Positions 57,729 to 64,000 of a stretch of DNA of 64,000 bases are shown here, piece by piece (position 1 is the first letter of the stretch; every line of letters begins with the position of its first letter). The stretch covers positions 81,595,451 through 81,659,450 of the forward strand of contig OZ024932.1 of assembly GCA_964017235.1 (NCBI GenBank). The letters are read 5' to 3'. This DNA comes from Sabellastarte sp. h YS-2021. Lineage: Eukaryota > Annelida > Polychaeta > Sabellida > Sabellidae. Below the pieces are notes generated by a model that saw only the letters and a list, made by a program, of their open reading frames with translations, searched no databases and had not been told where the DNA came from. The translations under genes and the position numbers were made by a program.

Positions 57729-59346
57729 GTATCCACCGGAGGCATCCGGTGGATACTTTGGTTTAGCGTTCGTTACGCCGCCGCCGCGCATAGAGAGATT
57801 TTCAGCCTTAACGCTCTAAGAGGAAAACTACATCAGCTAGGTTCACCAAATTTGCAGGATATCTTCATTGGGGGGTAAGCTTCTCTGTAAGGAAATTAGC
57901 CTCATTCTGAAAAACAAGATGGCCGCCGCGGGCATTTCTTTGAAAATTATCTACATTTTTCTACTGGCTGTTTCTCATAGGTAGAAGGTTGAATGTCTTC
58001 ATAGGTGATAGGTATAACAGATATATATGTCCTCTACAACCTTGCAGACATTTGACCTTGAAGCTCTTAATTCAAGGTCATCCACGGAGTGCCAAAGTAA
58101 CCCACATAGTGGACTTTAAAAGTGGTTATATCTCCCTTATTATTGGTCCTAGAGGTTTGCAATGTGAAACCAACCTATAGGAAATCATGTGCTGCGAATC
58201 TTTTGATGTGGTCAGATTTGACCTTGGACCCCTCCTTCAAGGACATACGAGGATAGACAAACTTAAAGTGCTTATAACTCACCAATTATTGGTCCTAGAG
58301 GTTTGGGATGGTAAACCAACCTATAGGAAATCATGGGCTGGGAATCTTCTGGTGTGGTCGGATTTGACCTTGGACCCCTCCTTCAAGGTCATACGAGGAT
58401 AGCCAAAGTTAAACGTGCTTATAACTCGCTTATTATTGGTCCTAGAGGTTTGGGATGGTAAACCAACCTATAGGAAATCATGGGCTGTGAATCTTCTGGT
58501 GTGGTCAGATTTGACCTTGGGCCCCTTCTTCAAGGTTAAACGAGGATAGCCAAAGTTAAAAGTGCTTATAACTCACTTATTAATGGTCCAAGAGATTTGG
58601 GATGGTAAACCAACCTATAGGAAATCATGAACTGGGAATCTTCTGGTGTGGTCGGATTTGACCTTGGGCCCCTCCTTCAAGGTCAAATGAGGATAGCCAA
58701 AGTTAAAAGTGCTTATAACTCACTTATTATTGGTTCAAGATGTTTGGGATGGTAAACCAACCTATAGGAAATCATAAGCTGGGAATCTTCTGGTGTGGTC
58801 GGATTTAACCTTGGGCCCTTCCGTCAAGGTCAAACGAGGATAGCCAAACTTAAAAGTGCTTATAACTCGCTTATTATTGGTCCTAGAGGTTTGGGATGGT
58901 AAACCAACTTATAGAAAATCATGGGCTGGGAATCTTTTGATGTGGTCAGATTTGACCTTGGGCCCCTCCTTCAAGGTCATACGAGGATAGCCAAACTTAA
59001 AAGTGCTTATAACTTGCTTATTGGTTCTAGAGGTTTGCAATGTGAAACTACCTTACAGGAAATCATGGGCTGGGAATCTTCTGATGTGGTCAGATTTGAC
59101 CTTGAGCCCCTCCTTCAAGGTCAAACGAGGACAGCCAAACTTAAAAGGGTTAATAACTCGTTTATTATTGATCCTAGAGGTTTGCAATGTGAAACCAATT
59201 TGCAGGATATTGTGGGCTGGGAATCTTCTGATGTCAGATTTGACCTTTGGCCCCTCCTTCAAGGTCAAATGATGGTTCACTGGCTTTGGTGAGTTGTCTT
59301 TGCGGTGGATACAGATTTGCATTGGTTCTGCGATGCGTAGGTCTAG
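57729..59346 (+). mobile_element. HINE3: Helentron-like element with ~145-bp units
   Basis: This is the clearest example of the architecture in the window. A 5' hairpin at 57729-57756 has a 12-bp stem (arm GTATCCACCGGA) and loop GGCA. The arm complement GGTGGATAC lies at 59304-59312. A 3' hairpin at 59319-59336 (GCATTG/CGATGC) follows, then CTAG at 59343-59346 followed by TT. After a 5' section containing AAGATGGCCGCC (57918), about nine units of about 145 bp run from about 58080 to 59275. Each has 'aggtttgggatggtaaacca', 'gaaatcatgggctgggaatc' and 'tttgaccttgggccc...tcaaggtcaaa'. Open frames follow the units. No Rep-helicase. Confidence 0.75.
58080..59275 (+). repeat. HINE3 tandem array, ~145-bp units
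   Basis: The phrase GAAATCATGGGCTG recurs at 58327 and 58472 and onward. Each unit carries an inverted pair of TGACCTTG/CAAGGTCA half-sites separated by about 10-13 bp. Confidence 0.85.
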
Positions 59347-60408
59347 TTTATGATTGCTCTGTTATTGGTCTTTTTATTTGGACAATACAAAAAATGGAAT
59401 GTTAATTCTAATTGAGTGTACTGGCCATTAAACTCAAAATGCAGAATAGATGTTTGTAAAGTATAATTTATTGAAATATTTGGGGATATTTACTTGGAGA
59501 TAGACTGAAAGGTTCAGTAAAAGTACATGTACTTGTATTTACCAATTTTATATATTTAAGGTGATGCCTATATATGGACAATTTGCCCTCTTTTACCAAA
59601 TTAATTGAATCACATACAATTTGACTTGGAACTTATCTAAAAATAGGTTGAAAGTAGCTCATTTTATTCTTGTAAAGAGTAAAATGTTCATTTTGTTTAT
59701 TTTTAATGAAAGCATAATATGACTCATCAGAATGAATATATGTAAATGAGATGGATATTGTAGATATTGTGAGGCACTCTTGTGATGCTTATGAAACTTA
59801 TCAAATAAGTGAAGTTGTGTATAATTTGTGTGTAGATTTGCTTTGCTCACTAGAGATAAAGGACTAGTCTGGGGTTTCTGTGTCTATATTGGCTTTGAAA
59901 ATAAAAATAGAATATTTTCTTGTTTATTATAGGATTACTTTAAACATTTAAACTGGAAAAAAAATAATTTTTTTTTGCTTTGCTTGGAAAGTTATGTTAA
60001 AGGAGAGTTGCAGAGTAATATATACAGTATATTAATTTCGAAATTTCTTTGTGTGTGATGAAGTAATTTAAAATTTACCACATTATGTGAAATATGCCAT
60101 GGGTGAGGGCAGCCTTAGAAATGAGAAAAAGTTATAGTTACATGTCAATTTTGCATCAGGAGACATCTGAGGCCTAAACTATTTACAAAAGTCACAAATG
60201 TGTGTGGTACTTGGAGCTGAAACAATAAGCAATAGTAAGCATATGTAAGGTAAAGCACTAGATAGTGTCATTATTGGTAGACCAGTTAATGGTTTTCTCA
60301 TGTAAATCATCTGATACGGGACTTTGCATGACCATTAGAATTTTCAATATTTTGAGGAAAAACCTAAAAGTTTTCAGTTTAAGCATTTTATCTGTATATT
60401 ATGTTATT
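59347..60408. other. Non-coding stretch, nothing recognised
   Basis: AT-rich sequence between two HINE elements. No gene. Confidence 0.45.
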
Positions 60409-60464
60409 ACCCCACAGCCCTTAAGGGCTGTCGGGGTATTGTTTTCACCCATGGTGTCCGGATG

Positions 60465-60532
60465 GGCGGGCGGGCGTCCGGGCGGGCGGGCATCCGGGCG
60501 GGCGGGCGGGTGGGCGGGCGGCGGGAAATAGT
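60465..60532 (+). repeat. GGGCGGGC microsatellite-like tract
   Basis: Alternating 'gggcgggcgggc' and 'atccggg'; strongly G/C-rich against an AT-rich background. The frame reading through it (GWAGGRPGGRASG) is an artefact. Confidence 0.85.
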
Positions 60533-60534
60533 TT

Positions 60535-62280
60535 GTCCGGGCTGTATCTCAGAAACCGTAAGGTGTAGGAAGTTGATACTTGGTAGGGACATTGGTTAGG
60601 AGGTGTAGGTGTGCAACGTCATGGTCTGACCTTGATTTGACCTTTGACCTTGCCGTAGTGACCTTGAGTTTGAAAATCTTGTCCGGGCTATATCTTGGAA
60701 ACCGTAAGGTGTAGGAAGTTGATACTTGGTAGGGACATTGGTTAGGGGGTGTAGTTGTGCAACGTCATGGTCTGACCTTGATTTGACCTTTGACCTTGCC
60801 GTAGTGACCTTGACCTATAAAATCTTGTCTGGGCTATATCTCGGAAACCGTAAGGTGTAGGAAGTTGATACTTGGTAGGACTATTGGTTAGGGGGTGTAG
60901 GTGTGCAACGTCATGGTCTGACCTTGATTTGACCTTTGACCTTGCCGTAGTGACCTTGAGTTTGAAAATCTTGTCCGGGCTATATCTCGGAAACCGTAAG
61001 GTGTAGGAAATTGATACTTGGTAGGGACATTGGTTGGGGGCTGTAGGTGTGCAACGTCATGGTCTGACCTTGATTTGACCTTTGACCTTGCCGTAGTGGC
61101 CTTGACCTATAAAATCTTGTCCGGGCTATATCTCGGAAACCGTAAGGTGTAGGAAGTTGATATTTGGTAGGACTATTGGTTAGGGGGTGTAGGTATGCAA
61201 CGTCATGGTCTGACCTTGATTTGACCTTTGACCTTGCCATAGTGACCTTGACCTATAAAATCTTGTCCGGGCTATATCTCGGAAACTGTAAGGTGTAGGA
61301 AGTTGATACTTGGTAGGGATATTGGTTTAGGGGGTGTAGGTGTGCAACGTCATGGTGTGACCTTGATTTGACCTTTGACCTTGCCGTAGTGACCTTGACC
61401 TATAAAATCTTGTCTGGGCTATATCTCGGAAACTGTAAGGTGTAGGAAGTTGATATTTAGTAGGGTCATTGGTTAGGGGGTGTAGGTGTGCAACGTCATG
61501 GTGTGACCTTGATTTGACCTTTGACCTTGCCGTAGTGACCTTGACCTATAAAATCTTGTCCGGGCTATATCTCAGAAACCGTAAGGTGTAGGAAGTTGAT
61601 ACTGTGCAGGGATATTGGTTAGGGGGTGTAGGTGTGCAACGTCATAGTCTGACCTTGATTTGACCTTTGACCTTGCCGTAGTGGCCTTGACCAATAAAAT
61701 CTTGTCCAAGTTATATCTCAGAAACCGTAAGGTGTAGGAAGTTGATACTGTGTAGGGTTATTGGTTAGGGGGTGTAGGTGTGCAACGTCATAGTCTGACC
61801 TTGATTTGACCTTGCCATAGTGGCCTTGACCAATAAAATCTTGTCCAAGTTATATCTCAGAAACCGTAAGGTGTAGGAAGTTGATACTGTGTAGGGATAT
61901 TGGTTAGGGTGTGTAGGTGTGCAACATCATGGTCTGACCAGGATTTGACCTTTGACCTTGCCGTAGTGACCTTGAGTTCGAAAATCTTGTCCGGGCTATA
62001 TCTCGGAAACCGTAAGGTGTAGGAAGTTGATACTTGGTAGGGACATTGGTTAGGGGGTGTAGTTGTGCAACGTCATGATCTGACCTTAATTTGACCTTTG
62101 ACCTTGCCGTAGTGACCTTGACCTATAAAATCTTGTCCGGGCTATATCTTGGAAACCGTAAGGTTGAGGAAGTTGATACTTGGTAGGGACATTGGTTAGG
62201 GGCTATAGGTGTGTATTATCATGGTGTCACCTTAATTTGACCTTTGACCTTGTCGTTGTGACCTTGACCTATAAAATCTT
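60535..62280 (+). repeat. HINE4 tandem array, ~146-bp units
   Basis: GCAACGTC recurs at 60613, 60759 and 60905 and onward at about 146-bp steps. Most units hold a TGACCTTTGACCT direct repeat and one or two TGACCTTGA sites. Units near 61800 lack part of the direct repeat. Confidence 0.92.
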
Positions 62281-62774
62281 GTTGCACCTTTGGGTCTGTC
62301 TTTTGATGCAGATTAAGCACTGTTAAAGTCATTTTAGAATTTATTAAGAATTTTACTTTCATAACTTCCCATTGTAAGAGATAGAATTTCATCAAGTGAG
62401 CCACAGATTTTGCTCCAACACCACACATAAGGATTCATTAAATGTATTACCACTTCTGTATGCATGGTAATATTCAAACCATCTAAACCATAATTCGGCC
62501 ATGCAGATGTAGATAAAGAGTGTTGAATTTTAGTTTGCTGATTAATGCTGTCATCTTGTTATTGGATTATCTTGTTTTAATACTTCATCTTTATATGCAT
62601 GATCTTTCTTTTAAACATTATTTCTCCATTTAAACATTGTTTGGACCTTTATATAACTGACAGTGCTCTGAAAGTATCCTGAAGTTTGTACTGGTACAGT
62701 ACTTCTGTATCTCATGGTGTTGAAAATATTTCCCTAGGCTGTGGGGTATGGGCATCTCTGATGCTATTTTATAC

Positions 62775-63010
62775 ATTGACTTGCAAATTACCAAACAATA
62801 TTTTTTTTTACTTTTCTACTGTGCAAGCACCTTGAAATGCACCATATTGTTTGCAATGTTTACATCCATGCAGCATGCATATTTCACTTTGGAATTTCCT
62901 CAATGAAGGTATACATTGGAAACCAGTTGACCGGTTAGTCGATGGCTAATGCAGTTAGCTACCTAGCGACCAAAATATGCTTATCATTTCAGCCGTAGAA
63001 GTACTTTTCC
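62775..63010. other. Non-coding stretch
   Basis: Nothing recognised. Confidence 0.4.
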
Positions 63011-63334
63011 AATATTCACAAAGGTGGATCAAGCTCAGCGAACAATTAACTTTGTATTGATAAAATTTTATCTGAGACTTTGTTCAAATCGTTATTCACT
63101 AAGGACAGATTAACTAATCCAAAAGTTAAGCAGATTTTTGGCTCTTATCCAATCAGATTTGAGTGTTTCATCATATTTTAAAACATCTACCTTGGTGTAT
63201 CAAAGTTAAGCCAGAAGTTGAGCCAAAAAGAAATTTGATTTCTCAGTGACTTCAAGCTTGATTCTGATCCAATATTTGCCTCAAGGTGAGCTGATTTCTA
63301 GCTCAGCTTGAGCTTAATCCCTTTTGTAAATTCA
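63011..63334. mobile_element. MITE related to that at 37330
   Basis: Left end 'atattcacaaaggtggatca' with AAGCTCA. The complement of the right end reads 'aatttacaaaagggattaag' with CTCA. Its interior 'aagttgagccaaaa' phrase recurs reversed near the right end of the element at 37330-37917. Target duplication not resolved. Confidence 0.5.
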
Positions 63335-64000
63335 TCCAATGAAAAATCAAGGAAATAGGAATGGGTTTCCTCCTTGGGAAATTTCACATGCTGTGGTATA
63401 TTCCTGCAGTTCTTACTCATATACATTATATATAAATTATTTATTATTTCCAAAGCATATTTTGCCCCTTTGATTGACAAAACATTTTTAATCATGCCAA
63501 AATTTTGTAAAATTATACAAAACCTATGCTGTTTTGTGAACCTAAAAATGTTTCCCAAAGGATTAATATCATGGAGATTTTCTATTTTGTGACTTTGTTT
63601 TTTTTTCAGAATTTGATTTCAGAATTTACAGTGATGTTTAGCTAATGCAATAATACATTACATTATATTGTTATGGCAATTATAAAGCACAAGAATTATT
63701 GAAACTGTTTTGAAAAGTTATAATATTTAGGCAATATTGTGGTCATTTTGTCCAACAAAATTGACATATCTTTTTTTTTTTTTTAAATTATTTTATGGTT
63801 ATTGTTTCATACAGATAACTGTCAGAAACCCCTTGTTATCACAGTGGTTTGTGAATTTGTTTTAACCATTGAACCTGAGGATTGTCGGTTGCTTTACATC
63901 TGTTCCCATATTGCAGCATAAAACAAGGTTAAAAAATCAATGGTTACTTTTTGTCCTGCACAAATTGTCACTGATTATAATCGTAAATGTATTTTGCTAA
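63335..64000. other. Non-coding stretch to the window end
   Basis: AT-rich, with T-runs near 63600 and 63772. No gene seen. Confidence 0.4.

Larger units (their letters stand above)
60409..62774 (+). mobile_element. HINE4: Helentron-like element with ~146-bp units
   Basis: The 5' hairpin at 60409-60437 contains a perfect 18-nt palindrome (arm ACAGCCCTT) inside ACCCC/GGGGT arms. GCTGTGGGGT at 62738-62747 is the complement of the start, and a 3' hairpin at 62752-62764 (GCATC, TCT, GATGC) follows. The terminus is about 62774. A GGGCGGGC-rich stretch (60465-60532) precedes about 11-12 units of about 146 bp (60535-62280) with 'tatatctcggaaaccgtaag', 'gaagttgatacttggtaggg', 'gtgcaacgtcatggtctgac' and 'tttgacctttgaccttgc'. 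A further 450 bp of non-repeated 3' sequence follows. No coding capacity. Confidence 0.7.

Noticed and set aside
57989-59322. Open frames in the HINE3 array
   Set aside because: They repeat with the 145-bp unit and carry no protein family signal.
60265-60592. Gly/Arg-rich and Pro/Arg-rich frames over the GGGCGGGC tract
   Set aside because: Artefacts of a GC-rich simple repeat at the HINE4 5' end.

Overview
The window reads as metazoan nuclear DNA. It is AT-rich, its host exons have GT-AG borders, and it holds DIRS, PIF/Harbinger, hAT, pogo-like and LINE elements together with rolling-circle elements that carry tandem arrays. That repertoire suggests a marine invertebrate, most likely a lophotrochozoan such as a mollusc. 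This is an inference from repeat style only, not from a species-specific gene.

Host genes. The one convincing host gene is on the + strand, 38588-54556. It has six coding exons whose junctions are all phase 1. They join to 7149 nt (2382 residues) encoding a very large, mostly disordered, basic protein with three C2H2 zinc fingers at its C-terminus. A single coding exon at 11687-11913 starts with Met-Gly. It cannot join the zinc-finger gene in frame directly and is left as an orphan first exon.

Mobile DNA. Much of the rest is Helentron/HINE-like non-autonomous rolling-circle elements: a palindromic 5' hairpin, a 3' subterminal copy of one hairpin arm, a short 3' hairpin, and a tandem array of 133-170 bp units between. 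I see HINE1 (6384-10725 and 17071-22252), HINE2 (11947-13616 and 30141-34154), HINE3 (57729-59346), HINE4 (60409-62774), HINE5 (14158 to about 26870, interrupted) and an older eroded array (about 2400-4640). The names HINE1-5 are mine. A fossil DIRS-like element (about 16865-26700) sits inside the HINE5 array and itself carries the second HINE1 copy, giving a three-level nest. A two-gene PIF/Harbinger transposon (27566-36760, TTA target duplication) carries a pogo-like MITE and a HINE2 copy. Smaller pieces include two hAT MITEs with 8-bp target duplications, a MITE with a 6-bp duplication, a tRNA-derived SINE, a 5'-truncated CR1/L2-type LINE in an intron, and decayed LINE and DIRS remnants downstream of the gene.

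The most notable observations are these. The HINE1 terminal hairpin is inverted between its two copies. HINE1 contains a captured HINE2 3' end. HINE families share related array units. HINE3 and HINE4 units carry dense nuclear-receptor-type half-sites, and HINE1-3 carry ATGGCGGC-type motifs.
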